Shown: piece by piece, positions 1 to 8,866 of the stretch
Layout: each line of letters starts with the position of its first letter
How positions within the stretch are numbered: the first letter of the stretch is position 1
Position numbers and translations under genes: made by a program
NCBI RefSeq assembly: GCF_900156105.1
Contig: NZ_FTMS01000004.1
Location: forward strand, 141,450 to 205,449
Length of the DNA: 64,000 bases
DNA from: Alkalispirochaeta americana
GTDB taxonomy: Bacteria; Spirochaetota; Spirochaetia; DSM-27196; Alkalispirochaetaceae
Direction: 5' to 3'
Notes under the pieces: model-generated
What the model was told of the DNA's origin: nothing
Database searches by the model: none
What the model saw: only the letters and a program-made list of their open reading frames with translations

Positions 1-2
1 AT

Positions 3-662
3 GATACTGCACGAGAGGAGATCGTCTATTACAGCAAAAAAGTACATGCTTCAGGTCTGGTTTGTGCCACCGATGGAAATCTTTCGTATCGCCTTGATCA
101 GGACCGGTTTTTGATCACCCCTTCGGGCGTACGGAAGGAGGATGTTTCGGGAGAGATGCTTCTGGTGATGAATATGGAAGGGGCCGTGCTGGAGGGTGAG
201 GGTCGCCCCTCGACGGAATACAAGTTACACCGTGAGGTGTATCGCCAACGGCCCGATGTGACGGCTGTGATTCATGCGCATCCCCCGAAGGCCGTGGCCT
301 TCACCATAGCAGGAAAGCGGCTCAATACAGGGCTTCTGCCGGAGTGTGTTGTTGCGCTGGGAAATGTTCCTCTTGCTCCCTATGCGCTTCCTGGTACTGA
401 GGAGCTTCCTCGCTCCATGGCGGAGTTAATCTGTTTAAGCGACGTGGTGTTGCTTGCGCGGCACGGGAGCGTTACCGTGGGATCTTCCCTGGGGGAGGCG
501 TTCAAAAAACTGGAGAAGCTCGAGCACTGTGCACAGATTCAGTTATACGCCGAATTGCTTGGGGGCCCGCAACCTTTTTCAACCCGGGAGATATCTGATC
601 TTGAAGGTCTTCGTGGCCATTACGGGATTAGCAACAGAACAATGCCGTTCAGGGAGGTGTAA
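3..662 (+). CDS. Class II (fuculose-phosphate-type) aldolase, 5' end outside window
   Basis: A zinc-dependent class II aldolase/adducin-family protein. The reading frame is already open at base 3 (DTAREEIVYYSKK...), so the true start lies left of the window. FucA-type metal and catalytic positions are visible: the HAHPP pair, an upstream Glu in STEYKLHREVY, and a later His in LLARHGSV. The family cleaves sugar 1-phosphates by retro-aldol reaction to DHAP and an aldehyde. Its stop codon directly precedes the DeoR start, and mtnA follows, so all three are probably one transcript. From that context I infer a substrate such as 5-deoxyribulose-1-phosphate or methylthioribulose-1-phosphate. L-fuculose- or rhamnulose-phosphate aldolase, or MtnB-type dehydratase (same fold), remain alternatives. 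Codon use looks less GC-rich than in genes further right. Confidence 0.85.
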   Translation, partial: DTAREEIVYYSKKVHASGLVCATDGNLSYRLDQDRFLITPSGVRKEDVSGEMLLVMNMEGAVLEGEGRPSTEYKLHREVYRQRPDVTAVIHAHPPKAVAFTIAGKRLNTGLLPECVVALGNVPLAPYALPGTEELPRSMAELICLSDVVLLARHGSVTVGSSLGEAFKKLEKLEHCAQIQLYAELLGGPQPFSTREISDLEGLRGHYGISNRTMPFREV

Positions 663-1460
663 GTGCTGGCTGTAGAGCGACGACAGGAGATATTCGAACT
701 GCTTCAATCCTTTGGAAGTGTTACCGTTTCTGATCTGGCCCTGCGATTTTCTGTGAGCGAGGAGACGATACGTCGTGATCTTTCCAGGATGGAGCGCAAG
801 GGATTGCTTCAGAAAACCTATGGGGGGGCCTTTCTGAACACGGGGATGCATCGGGAAATCCCCGTTACAGTGCGGCAGCACGCGGCGGTGGAGGGAAAGA
901 GTGTGATCGGTTCCCTCGCGGCACAATTGATCAATAACGGGGATACCATATTCCTTGATGCCAGTACCACGGCTGTTCACATTGCAGAAAACATTCTGGA
1001 GAAAACAAATCTCGTTGTTATTACCAACGCCTTGCCAGTTGCAGAAACTCTGGCGCGGGCAGAACAGATCAAGGTGATCTGTGCAGGAGGAACCCTTCGA
1101 CCCAAGGCGCTGTCCTTGGTGGGAAAAACAGCGGAAGGATCTATTGCTTCGTTTTTTGCTGATAAAGCGTTTATTTGCTGTGATGGGGTGCATCTGCATC
1201 ACGGTGTAACCGATTCGAACGAGCAGGAAGCAGAGGTGCGAAAGCAGATGATGCGACAGGCGCTCAGTTCGATCCTGGTCTGCGATGCGACCAAGTTTGA
1301 TCGTACTTCCTTTGCTAAACTGGCCGAGTTGGAGGCTTTTGACGCTGTTATTACCGATCAGGAGCGTTCTCCGGAATGGGTAGATCGTTTTATCCAAAGT
1401 GAGGTGGAGTATATTTGCGGATCATTCCAGGAAGAAATTCCCGAACCCACGGTATCGTAA
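663..1460 (+). CDS. DeoR/GlpR-family transcriptional repressor
   Basis: 265 residues. The N-terminal DeoR winged HTH (about residues 1-57, with VSEETIRRDLSRME as recognition region) is followed by the DeoR C-terminal sugar-phosphate sensor domain (about 75-235, containing DASTTAVHIAE and VITNALPVA). The GTG start lies just after the aldolase stop, with AGGGAGG upstream as ribosome site. DeoR regulators usually repress the sugar operon they sit in and are released by a phosphorylated sugar. Flanking aldolase and isomerase genes suggest a deoxypentose phosphate effector, which is inference. The gene ends 27 bases before mtnA. Confidence 0.9.
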   Translation: MLAVERRQEIFELLQSFGSVTVSDLALRFSVSEETIRRDLSRMERKGLLQKTYGGAFLNTGMHREIPVTVRQHAAVEGKSVIGSLAAQLINNGDTIFLDASTTAVHIAENILEKTNLVVITNALPVAETLARAEQIKVICAGGTLRPKALSLVGKTAEGSIASFFADKAFICCDGVHLHHGVTDSNEQEAEVRKQMMRQALSSILVCDATKFDRTSFAKLAELEAFDAVITDQERSPEWVDRFIQSEVEYICGSFQEEIPEPTVS

Positions 1461-1487
1461 CTTACCTCTATCGCGACAGGAGAAAGA

Positions 1488-2564
1488 ATGGACAACCAAA
1501 GAGAAATGAAGCAGGGCGACGCCGAGAAGGTGAAGAGTATTCTCTGGGAGAAGGAGCAGCTTTTTTTGCTGGATCAAACCCGTCTTCCCGGTGAGGTCCT
1601 CCTGGAGGAACAAAATTCCGTTGAACAGGTCTGGGATGCAATTAAGCAACTCAAGGTCCGGGGTGCTCCCGCCATTGGTGTTGCAGGTGCCTATGGCCTG
1701 GTCGTCGCCATGCGGGAACAGACCAGCCTTGACCGTACCGCCTTTGTTGCGGAGCTCAGAAAGCAGGCGGCCTATCTTGATAGTTCCCGTCCGACTGCAG
1801 TTAACCTGCACTGGGCTCTTACCCGTGTCGTGGAAAGTGTCGAGAGGTCCCGGCTTCAGAGTGGTGGTGACCTTTTTGCTGTGCTGCAAAAAACGGCTGA
1901 AGAGATACACGCAGAGGACATTCAGTTGTGCCGGAGTATTGGAGAGCACGGTGTCTCGCTGATGAGGGAGGGCATGGGCATTCTTACCCATTGCAATGCC
2001 GGGCGTCTTGCCACGTCTGATTACGGGACTGCCACAGCGCCCATGTATCTGGCTCATGGACGGGGCATGGGCTTCAGGGTGTACTCCGATGAGAGTCGCC
2101 CCCTGCTTCAGGGATCGCGCCTGACGGCCTGGGAACTACAGCAGGCAGGAATTGATGTTACGACCATTACCGATAATATGGCAGCCTTTGTGATGCAGCA
2201 GGGTTTGATAGATATGGTGATCGTTGGAACCGACCGCGTGGCGGCAAACGGTGACGTGGCAAACAAGATAGGAACTCTTGGTGTTGCGATTATGGCAAAG
2301 CATTTTGACATACCGGTATACGTTGCCTGTCCCGCATCTACGGTTGACCTTTCTACTGCAACAGGCGAGCAGATTGTTATTGAAGAGAGGGAAGCAGAGG
2401 AAGTTACCCACTTCGGGTTGCGACGCACCGCTCCTGAGGGAATAAAGGTACGGAATCCGGCTTTCGATGTTACGCCCCACGAGTTGGTTACGGGGATTAT
2501 CACGGACCGGGGGATTATCAGGCCTCCCTTTTCAGAGACCCTGAAAGCGGCTTTTTGTCAGTGA
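1488..2564 (+). CDS. mtnA: S-methyl-5-thioribose-1-phosphate isomerase
   Basis: 358 residues, usual length for MtnA (eIF2B-alpha-like family). Family hallmarks are KVRGAPAIGVAGAYG near the N-terminus, the catalytic Cys in LTHCNAGRLA, and the catalytic Asp in GTDRVAANGDVANKIGT. It isomerises 5-methylthioribose-1-phosphate to the ribulose form. In some bacteria the same enzyme takes 5-deoxyribose-1-phosphate in 5'-deoxyadenosine salvage. No mtnB, mtnW/X or mtnD follows; an aldolase lies upstream instead, which favours an aldolytic route. ATG start with AGGAG six bases upstream. Its 3' end overlaps the convergent peptidase gene by seven bases. Confidence 0.93.
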   Translation: MDNQREMKQGDAEKVKSILWEKEQLFLLDQTRLPGEVLLEEQNSVEQVWDAIKQLKVRGAPAIGVAGAYGLVVAMREQTSLDRTAFVAELRKQAAYLDSSRPTAVNLHWALTRVVESVERSRLQSGGDLFAVLQKTAEEIHAEDIQLCRSIGEHGVSLMREGMGILTHCNAGRLATSDYGTATAPMYLAHGRGMGFRVYSDESRPLLQGSRLTAWELQQAGIDVTTITDNMAAFVMQQGLIDMVIVGTDRVAANGDVANKIGTLGVAIMAKHFDIPVYVACPASTVDLSTATGEQIVIEEREAEEVTHFGLRRTAPEGIKVRNPAFDVTPHELVTGIITDRGIIRPPFSETLKAAFCQ

Positions 2565-3274
2565 TGGTTCTTTCGCCCGCACTCCCGGAGAAAGGCCTGA
2601 AAGAGGTGCTGTGAGGGTTTGTCTTTTTCGGCCATCATCTCGGGGTGCCACTGAACGCCTGCGATGAAGCGCTCTCCCGGGGATTCGATCGCCTCGATAA
2701 CCCCGTCGGGAGCGTGGGCGGTGGCCCGGAAGGTGGGAGAGAGTTCCCTGATTGCCTGGTGGTGGAAGCTGTTCACCTCGATTTCCCCGGTCTGGAGGAT
2801 CCCTTCCAGCCGGCTCCCCGGGAGAAAACGCACTCTGTGGGCGGGAGCATCGAAGGGATAGATGCCGAAGAGCATGTGCTTGAGCGTTCCCGGTTCTTCC
2901 CGTTCCCGTTCCAGGTCCTGGTAGCAGGTGCCTCCGCCGTGGACGTTCAGCATTTGCATTCCCCGGCAAATTCCCAGCACAGGAATGGAGGACCGGTTGA
3001 GAACGTAGTCCACCAGGGCCAGTTCGTGGCTGTCCCGCCCGGGGAGCGTTTCTTCGAGCCCCTGTCGTGGGGGCTCGTTATAAAAGGAGGGATTGATATC
3101 GGCCCCTCCCGAGAGGATCAGCCCGTGCATGGCAGTGAGGACGGGCCGCAGGGAAGGCAGTTCCTTCACCACGGGGATGATCAGGGGCGATCCTCCGGCA
3201 TCGGCCACGGCCTGAGCGTAGCCGTCGATGAAGCCCGTGCGGTTTGTGTTTGTTATTCCTATGACAGGTCTCAT
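2558..3274 (-). CDS. Peptidase C26 / gamma-glutamyl-GABA hydrolase-like protein
   Basis: 238 residues of the class-I glutamine-amidotransferase-like fold. Nucleophile Cys in LGICRGMQML, catalytic His and Glu in GVQWHPEMM, oxyanion region SGGADI. PuuD-type enzymes hydrolyse gamma-glutamyl bonds in the cytoplasm. The chosen start (MRPVIGIT) has GGAGG upstream and overlaps the stop of the preceding ABC ATPase in an ATGA junction; a longer upstream reading is less likely. As last gene of a peptide-transporter operon it may trim imported gamma-glutamyl peptides, which is inference. The specific substrate cannot be read from sequence. Confidence 0.85.
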   Translation of the reverse strand: MRPVIGITNTNRTGFIDGYAQAVADAGGSPLIIPVVKELPSLRPVLTAMHGLILSGGADINPSFYNEPPRQGLEETLPGRDSHELALVDYVLNRSSIPVLGICRGMQMLNVHGGGTCYQDLEREREEPGTLKHMLFGIYPFDAPAHRVRFLPGSRLEGILQTGEIEVNSFHHQAIRELSPTFRATAHAPDGVIEAIESPGERFIAGVQWHPEMMAEKDKPSQHLFQAFLRECGRKNHH

Positions 3275-4224
3275 TGTTCCTCCAGAATGCACCGTACCAG
3301 ACGGTTTGATGAGTTTTCGAGAAGTTCCACGGGGCGTCGGCACTGATCCTGCCCTTTGGGACAGCGTCCGTAGAACCGGCAGATCGGCGGCGGGTCCACG
3401 GGGCTGGGTACATCCCCCTGGAGAATGATCCTCTTGTGGTTCCCCCGGTTTTTCACGCGGGGTATGGCCGAGACCAGGGCTTCCGTGTAGGGATGGCGGG
3501 GGGAGCGGATCACCTCATCGGCAGATCCCATCTCCACGATTTCTCCCATATACATCACGGCTATCCGGGTACTCACGTGGTGGACCACCGACAGGTCATG
3601 GGCAATGAACAGATAGGTCAGGGAGAGTTCCCGCTGAAGTGTCTCAAAAAGGTTGATGATCTGCGCCTGAATAGAGACATCCAGGGCCGAGACGGGCTCG
3701 TCCAGGACAAGAAACTCGGGGTTCAGGGCCAGGGCCCGGGCTATTCCTACCCGCTGGCGTCGGCCCCCGTCCAGTTCGTGGGGGTAGGAGTTGATCAGAC
3801 GCGGGGCGATTCCGGCGTACTCCATGAGTTCCCGTATTCGCTGTTGCCGTTCCCGGCGGCCGGGAAAGAGGCGGTGTACGCGCAGGGGCTCTTCAATGAT
3901 TTCTCCCACGCTCATTCGGGGGTCCAGTGAGGAATAGGGGTCCTGAAAGACCATCTGGACCGTTCGGGAGAATTCTCTGGCCTCCTGTGCTGTCTTCAGG
4001 GAGGTGATATCCCGCCCCCGGTAGAGTATTCGCCCGGCTGTGGGGGCGAGGAGACGAACCAGGAGCTTTCCGGTGGTTGATTTTCCGCAGCCGCTCTCAC
4101 CCACCAACCCCAGGGTCTCGCCCTGCCGGATTTGCAGTGATACCCCGTCTACCGCTTTGAGCGTTCCCTCTTTGGTGGAAAAATGCTTCTCCAGGTCCGA
4201 GAGTTCAACCAGGGGATCGGTCAT
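3271..4224 (-). CDS. dppF: Dipeptide/oligopeptide ABC transporter ATPase, DppF type
   Basis: 317 residues, one ABC domain plus the C-terminal oligopeptide extension with Cys residues (CRFYGRCPKGQDQC). Walker A GESGCGKST (about 42-50), Q-loop FQDPYSS, Walker B LVLDEP. The ABC signature reads ELDGGRRQR (151-155 LDGGR) instead of LSGGQ; I recall the same variant in other DppF-like proteins. It should pair with the DppD-like ATPase encoded just upstream, whose 3' end it overlaps by four bases. Substrate class is inferred from family and operon. Confidence 0.9.
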   Translation of the reverse strand: MTDPLVELSDLEKHFSTKEGTLKAVDGVSLQIRQGETLGLVGESGCGKSTTGKLLVRLLAPTAGRILYRGRDITSLKTAQEAREFSRTVQMVFQDPYSSLDPRMSVGEIIEEPLRVHRLFPGRRERQQRIRELMEYAGIAPRLINSYPHELDGGRRQRVGIARALALNPEFLVLDEPVSALDVSIQAQIINLFETLQRELSLTYLFIAHDLSVVHHVSTRIAVMYMGEIVEMGSADEVIRSPRHPYTEALVSAIPRVKNRGNHKRIILQGDVPSPVDPPPICRFYGRCPKGQDQCRRPVELLENSSNRLVRCILEEQ

Positions 4225-5204
4225 GTCTTGCTCCTTGTCTGGTCGTAGAGGAAGCAGCGCACGCTGCGTCCCTGGTCAGGAAAAAAGGAAGGGGGCTTTT
4301 CCTCATGACAGATTGGCATAACCCGGGGGCATCGGGGAGCAAAACTGCAGCCCCGGGGCAGGTCCATGGCGTCGGGCATCAGGCCGGTGATGGGACGCAG
4401 GGACTCTCCTTTCGGGGCATCGATGTCGGGAAGAGAGTCCAGAAGTCCTGTTGTGTAGGGGTGGCGGGGTGAGTCAAAGACCTGGTCCACGGTGCCGGTT
4501 TCCACGATATCTCCGGCGTACATGACCGCCACCCGGTCGGCTACGTCGGCCACCACGCCCAGGTCGTGGCTAATCATGAGCAGGGAGAGACCAAATTCAT
4601 CCTTGAGGTCGTGGAGAATTTCCAGAATTTGCGCCTGGATTGTCACATCCAGAGCCGTGGTGGGTTCATCGGCGATCAGCAGGGCGGGGTTGCAGGCCAG
4701 GGCCATGGCGATAACCACACGCTGTTTCATGCCACCCGAAAACTCGTGGGGATAATTGCCGCTTCGCGAGGCCGGGATTCCAACCCTGGTCAGCATTTCT
4801 CCGGCTTTGCGGAGCGCTTCCTTTGGGGCGAGGTTCTGGTGAAGGATCAGGTTTTCTGCGATCTGTTTTCCCGCAGGAAAAAGAGGATTCAGGGAAGTCA
4901 TGGGATCCTGAAAGATGATGGACATCTGGTTTCCCCGAAGGCGGCGTAGCTCCTTTTCGCTTTTTTCAAGAAGATTCTCTCCCTGAAAGAGGATTCTTCC
5001 CCCCAGGATTTTTCCGGGAGGGCGGGGGACAAGCCCCAGCAGGGCCAGGGCGGTGGTGGTCTTGCCTGCACCGGTTTCTCCCACCAGTCCCAGGGTTTCT
5101 CCCCGGTGAAGGGAAAAATCGATTCCGTTCACGGCGCGGGCTGTTCCGTCGTCGGTCGTGTAATGAACATGGAGGTCTTGTACCTCCAGAAGGGGTGTAT
5201 TCAT
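4221..5204 (-). CDS. dppD: Dipeptide/oligopeptide ABC transporter ATPase, DppD type
   Basis: 327 residues from the internal ATG, the usual DppD length. Walker [10 protein letters not shown], canonical signature FSGGMKQR, Walker [13 protein letters not shown], and the C-terminal Cys-containing peptide-transporter extension (GCSFAPRCP). An in-frame GTG ten codons upstream overlaps the permease stop (GTGA), but the ATG used here has AGGA nine bases before it and is preferred. Energises import through the DppBC-like permeases next to it. Confidence 0.9.
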   Translation of the reverse strand: MNTPLLEVQDLHVHYTTDDGTARAVNGIDFSLHRGETLGLVGETGAGKTTTALALLGLVPRPPGKILGGRILFQGENLLEKSEKELRRLRGNQMSIIFQDPMTSLNPLFPAGKQIAENLILHQNLAPKEALRKAGEMLTRVGIPASRSGNYPHEFSGGMKQRVVIAMALACNPALLIADEPTTALDVTIQAQILEILHDLKDEFGLSLLMISHDLGVVADVADRVAVMYAGDIVETGTVDQVFDSPRHPYTTGLLDSLPDIDAPKGESLRPITGLMPDAMDLPRGCSFAPRCPRVMPICHEEKPPSFFPDQGRSVRCFLYDQTRSKT

Positions 5205-5230
5205 GACAGGATTTCCTTTCTTGGGACGGT

Positions 5231-6115
5231 TCACGATTTCAAACGGGGGTCCAGAGCGTCCCGCAGGCCGTCACCCACAAGATTGAAGGCCAGAACAGTT
5301 ATCATGATGGCGATACCCGGGAAGGTAGCCATCCACCAGGCGTCCCGCAGGTATTGACGGCCCGCCGAGAGCATCGCTCCCCATTCGGGAAGCGGGGGCT
5401 GGGCGCCGAGTCCCAGAAAGCTGAGTCCTGCAGCGATGATGATCGTGTCACCGATCCGTAATGTGGCCTGGACAAGGATGGGGGCAAAGGCGTTGGGAAT
5501 AACGTGTTTCACAATGATCCACCCGTTGCTGCAGCCGAGGACCCGGGCCGCCTGGATGTACTCTTCTTCCTTGACCGAAAGAACTGAGGACCGGATGATT
5601 CGGGCAAAGTAGGGAATAGAGTTGAGCCCCACGGCGATCATCAGGTTCAGAAGGTTTGGACCCAGGGCTGTTACCAGGGCCACGGCAAAGATGAACCCTG
5701 GTATCGCCAGGATGATGTCCATGAACCGCATGATTACCTGGTCCTTGTTGCCGCCGTAATAGCCTGCGATAGCTCCCAGGGATCCTCCCGCCACGAGGCC
5801 GATCGAGGTGGTGATAAAGCCGATGGAAAGGGAGAGCCGTGATCCGTGGATGATTCGGGAGAGGATATCCCTGCCCAGGTTATCTGTTCCCAGGATGTTT
5901 TCTCGTGAGGGAGCCTGAAACCGTCGGCCCAGGTGCTGATCATCCAGGCCCTCCGGGGCGGCCAGGGGAGCTGCCAGGGCGATTCCTGCCAGCAGGAGGA
6001 TGAGAACGGAGCCCACGATGGCTCCCTTGTTTTTCCGGAACTGCCGCCAGGTATCTTCGAGGCGGGTGCGTCGTCGAGGGGCAGAACGGGCAGTTTCATT
6101 TTGCGGTGTATTCAT
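5231..6115 (-). CDS. dppC: Dipeptide/oligopeptide ABC transporter permease, DppC type
   Basis: 294 residues: a cytoplasmic N-terminal segment, then about six membrane helices with the binding-protein-dependent transport domain. The EAA-like coupling loop sits around EEEYIQAARVLGCSNGWIIVKHVIPN. The N-terminal region with FRKNKGAIVGSVLILLLAG is typical of OppC/DppC. ATG start preceded by GGAGAG. It lies 17 bases after the DppB-type gene in the same operon. Confidence 0.92.
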   Translation of the reverse strand: MNTPQNETARSAPRRRTRLEDTWRQFRKNKGAIVGSVLILLLAGIALAAPLAAPEGLDDQHLGRRFQAPSRENILGTDNLGRDILSRIIHGSRLSLSIGFITTSIGLVAGGSLGAIAGYYGGNKDQVIMRFMDIILAIPGFIFAVALVTALGPNLLNLMIAVGLNSIPYFARIIRSSVLSVKEEEYIQAARVLGCSNGWIIVKHVIPNAFAPILVQATLRIGDTIIIAAGLSFLGLGAQPPLPEWGAMLSAGRQYLRDAWWMATFPGIAIMITVLAFNLVGDGLRDALDPRLKS

Positions 6116-6132
6116 AGGCAGGCTCTCCGGTA

Positions 6133-7077
6133 TTACCGGTAGTGACTCCGGATGCGGGGGTCTATCAACCCGTAGACAAGATCTACCCCCAGGGTTACCA
6201 GGCTGAAGATGATCGCGTAGGTGAGAATAATTCCCTGGACCACAGCGTAATCCTGGGCCCGGACTGCGTCGATCAGGAGGCGCCCGATGCCGGGCCAGGC
6301 AAAGATTCGCTCTGTTACCACGGAGCCGCCCAGCAGGACGCCGAAGCGGAGCCCCACGATGGTGACCACCGGCAAGAGGGCGTTGCGCAGGGCGTGGATT
6401 GTCACGACCCGGAAGGGGCTGAGTCCCTTGGCTCGGGCCATGCGGATGTAATCCTGGCGGAGGACCTCGAGCATGGAGGAGCGGGTTATTCGGGTTACAA
6501 AGGCGGCGTGGGCGGTGCCAAGGACGATGGCGGGCATGATCATGTGCTGAACGGTTCCGTATCCCGAGGCGGGCAGGAGAACGCTGCCAAAGCGTCCGGC
6601 CCAGAAAACAGAGAAAAAAAGTATCAGCATAAGGCCCAGCCAGAAATTGGGCATGGACACTCCCAGCAGAGCCGTTACCATGGCGCCACCGTCCCAGAGG
6701 GTATACTGCCGAACGGCGGCGACGATTCCTGCCACCAGGCCGATGATCACCGCTACAACCAGAGAGGCTGTGGCAAGTTGCATCGTGGCGGGAAGGCGGG
6801 ATAGAACCAATCCCGCCACGGGTTGACCGCTGCGGAAGGAGGTGCCCAGATCACCCCGGACAATTCCCTGCAGAAATGAGCCGTACTGCACCAGAAAGGG
6901 ACGGTTCAGCCCCAGGCTTTCACGCATTAGGGCGACATCCTCGGCGGAAGCATCCTGAGGGAGCAGGAGCACCGCCGGGTCGCCGGGGGTCAGATACATG
7001 ATCGCAAAAACGATGAACGAGGCCCCCAACAAGACCGGTACCAGAGCCAGAAGACGCTTGAGCAGAAAGGTGATCAT
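6133..7077 (-). CDS. dppB: Dipeptide/oligopeptide ABC transporter permease, DppB type
   Basis: 314 residues. The N-terminal helix (FLLKRLLALVPVLLGAS) and the following FAIMYLTPGDPA are characteristic of DppB/OppB. The EAA loop is at RQDYIRMARAKGLSPFRVV. Inner-membrane subunit that forms the channel with the DppC-like protein. A 75-base gap with a tandem repeat and a stable hairpin separates it from the binding-protein gene upstream. Confidence 0.92.
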   Translation of the reverse strand: MITFLLKRLLALVPVLLGASFIVFAIMYLTPGDPAVLLLPQDASAEDVALMRESLGLNRPFLVQYGSFLQGIVRGDLGTSFRSGQPVAGLVLSRLPATMQLATASLVVAVIIGLVAGIVAAVRQYTLWDGGAMVTALLGVSMPNFWLGLMLILFFSVFWAGRFGSVLLPASGYGTVQHMIMPAIVLGTAHAAFVTRITRSSMLEVLRQDYIRMARAKGLSPFRVVTIHALRNALLPVVTIVGLRFGVLLGGSVVTERIFAWPGIGRLLIDAVRAQDYAVVQGIILTYAIIFSLVTLGVDLVYGLIDPRIRSHYR

Positions 7078-7085
7078 CTTTCTTC

Positions 7086-7112
7086 GGGCCTCCCGGGCCT
7101 CCCGGGCCTCCC
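7086..7112. repeat. Nine-base tandem repeat, three copies
   Basis: GGGCCTCCC occurs three times in succession without mismatch, in the gap between the binding-protein and DppB-type genes. It directly abuts the hairpin at 7113-7140. Confidence 0.9.
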
Positions 7113-7140
7113 GGGCATCGCCGTGCTTCGGGCGATGCCC
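7113..7140 (-). other. Perfect 10-bp hairpin between dppA and dppB
   Basis: GGGCATCGCC (7113-7122) and GGCGATGCCC (7131-7140) are exact inverted complements around an eight-base loop. There is no T-run on the minus strand afterwards, so it is unlikely to be a full terminator. By analogy with other binding-protein operons it could protect the dppA mRNA 3' end or reduce readthrough; that role is inference. Confidence 0.7.
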
Positions 7141-7152
7141 CTGGTTCTGATG

Positions 7153-8712
7153 TTATTCGGCAAAGCCCACTCCGTGAAAGAGGTGATACCCCGACGGGGA
7201 GGGCGTAAAACCGCGCAGGTTTGCCCTGATCCCCACGGCCTCGCGGTCGTCCGAGACGGGAATGATCGGTGCGTAGCGCGAGATGATCTCCTGGGCTTCC
7301 CGGTAGATCTCCAATCGGGCCTGGGTGTCCCCTTCGGTTACACCTGCCTGCAAAAGAGCATCCAGCTCGGGGAGATCTGTGTGGGACCGGTTTGCAGCCC
7401 CGATGTTACCTGAGTGGTAGTTGGGATAGAGGGCGTGGTGGGGGTCGCCTGTACTGGCAAGCCAGGCAAGCTGAGCCATCTGGTGTTCTCCCGCAGCGGT
7501 CCGCTGGAGATAGGCGCCCCATTCCATAATCTCGATACTCATGGTGATGCCCAGCTCGCGCAGCTGGTTGCCCAGGATCTCCGCCAGGGTTCGCCGGGCG
7601 GCGTTATCGTCGATTGTCATGGTCACGGAGAACCCGTCGCCGTACCCGGCCTGTTCCAGGAGCTGCCGTGCCTTTTCCAGGTCCTGATCGTAGCGGTAGA
7701 CCTTGGGGTTAAAGGCCCAGATGGAGCTGTTCATGTACCCCCTGGCGGGTATCCCGGAATCGCCGTAGGCCACCTCGGCCAGCAGGTCTGTGTCCAGGGC
7801 GTAGCTGATCGCCTGGCGTACCCGGAGATCATCGAAGGGGGGCCGTTGGGTGTTGAAGAGAATGTAGTTGAGTCGCATCGACGCATACTCGTGAAGGTCT
7901 GTGTCGGAGTTTTCCCGGATTCTGCGGAGATCCGTTTCGGGAATTCGCTGCGCCACGTGAACACCTCCCGTTTCAAGCTCGATGGTGCGGCTGGAACCTT
8001 CGGGTATTCCCCGGAAGGTGAGTTTTTCAACCCGGGCAGGTCCACGCCAGTGCTGATCAAACCGTTCCAGGTGAACCGCTGTGCCCCGGTCCCAGCGGGC
8101 AAGCTTGAACGGGCCTGTTCCCACGGGGGTGGTTCCGAAGTTCCTGCCTTCTTCCTCGGCAGCAGTCTTGTTTACGATCAGGGCCGAGCTATGGGCAAGG
8201 TAGGTAAGAATCGCCGCGAAGGGTTCTCGTGTGGGAATCCGGATTGTGTAGTCGTCGATGATTTCGATTCCCTCTACGTCGATCATGGCGAGTCTGGAAC
8301 GCCCTGCAAAACCCGCTTCCGGGTCCAGAAGGGTTTCGAAGGTATACTGCACATCCCGGGCGGTGAACTCCTGGCCATTATGGAAGAGAACCCCCTGGCG
8401 AAGCTGAAATTCCAGAGTTCGTTTGTCCAGGAAGGTCCAGCTTTCTGCCAGGGCCGGTTTGACTCCCATGTCGTCGGTTCGCTGCACCAGGCCATCATAG
8501 ATCTGGTTATTGATCCAGTGGGAGGCGATATCCTCGACGGCCCGGGGATCCATCGTCTGGGTTTCGGCAAAGTTTGCCACGATGAGGTGGTTTTCGGCAT
8601 CGGCCCTCTCCTGGCCGGAGGCTCCGCAGGAGAAAAGAACCAGCGATGCCGAGAGAGCAACCAGGGCGAGGGCGAGAAAGCGGAAAGAACCCCTGTTGTT
8701 GAGTGTGATCAT
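7153..8712 (-). CDS. dppA: Dipeptide/oligopeptide-binding lipoprotein (SBP family 5)
   Basis: 519 residues, normal for the family. N-terminal lipoprotein signal: hydrophobic stretch then LFSC with the lipidated Cys at 29. The SBP_bac_5 core follows (NQIYDGLVQ, LAESWTF, FHNGQEFTARDV, GTGPFKLARWD). The chosen ATG is preceded by AGGAGG eight bases upstream; an 18-residue longer reading lacks such a site. Membrane-anchored receptor that delivers peptide (or another family-5 ligand such as nickel or glutathione) to the permease encoded downstream. Confidence 0.93.
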   Translation of the reverse strand: MITLNNRGSFRFLALALVALSASLVLFSCGASGQERADAENHLIVANFAETQTMDPRAVEDIASHWINNQIYDGLVQRTDDMGVKPALAESWTFLDKRTLEFQLRQGVLFHNGQEFTARDVQYTFETLLDPEAGFAGRSRLAMIDVEGIEIIDDYTIRIPTREPFAAILTYLAHSSALIVNKTAAEEEGRNFGTTPVGTGPFKLARWDRGTAVHLERFDQHWRGPARVEKLTFRGIPEGSSRTIELETGGVHVAQRIPETDLRRIRENSDTDLHEYASMRLNYILFNTQRPPFDDLRVRQAISYALDTDLLAEVAYGDSGIPARGYMNSSIWAFNPKVYRYDQDLEKARQLLEQAGYGDGFSVTMTIDDNAARRTLAEILGNQLRELGITMSIEIMEWGAYLQRTAAGEHQMAQLAWLASTGDPHHALYPNYHSGNIGAANRSHTDLPELDALLQAGVTEGDTQARLEIYREAQEIISRYAPIIPVSDDREAVGIRANLRGFTPSPSGYHLFHGVGFAE

Positions 8713-8866
8713 AGAAATCCTCCTGCAGAGTAGAATGGCGGGTGGCGCGGGATTTCCCGGGACCACTCGATAATATCAGGTGATATATAGTACCGAATCA
8801 GGAGGCTTTTCGGCGATAGCTGTGGAAGGAAATTATGATAGAATTTGAAAGGAATTCACCCTCGGA

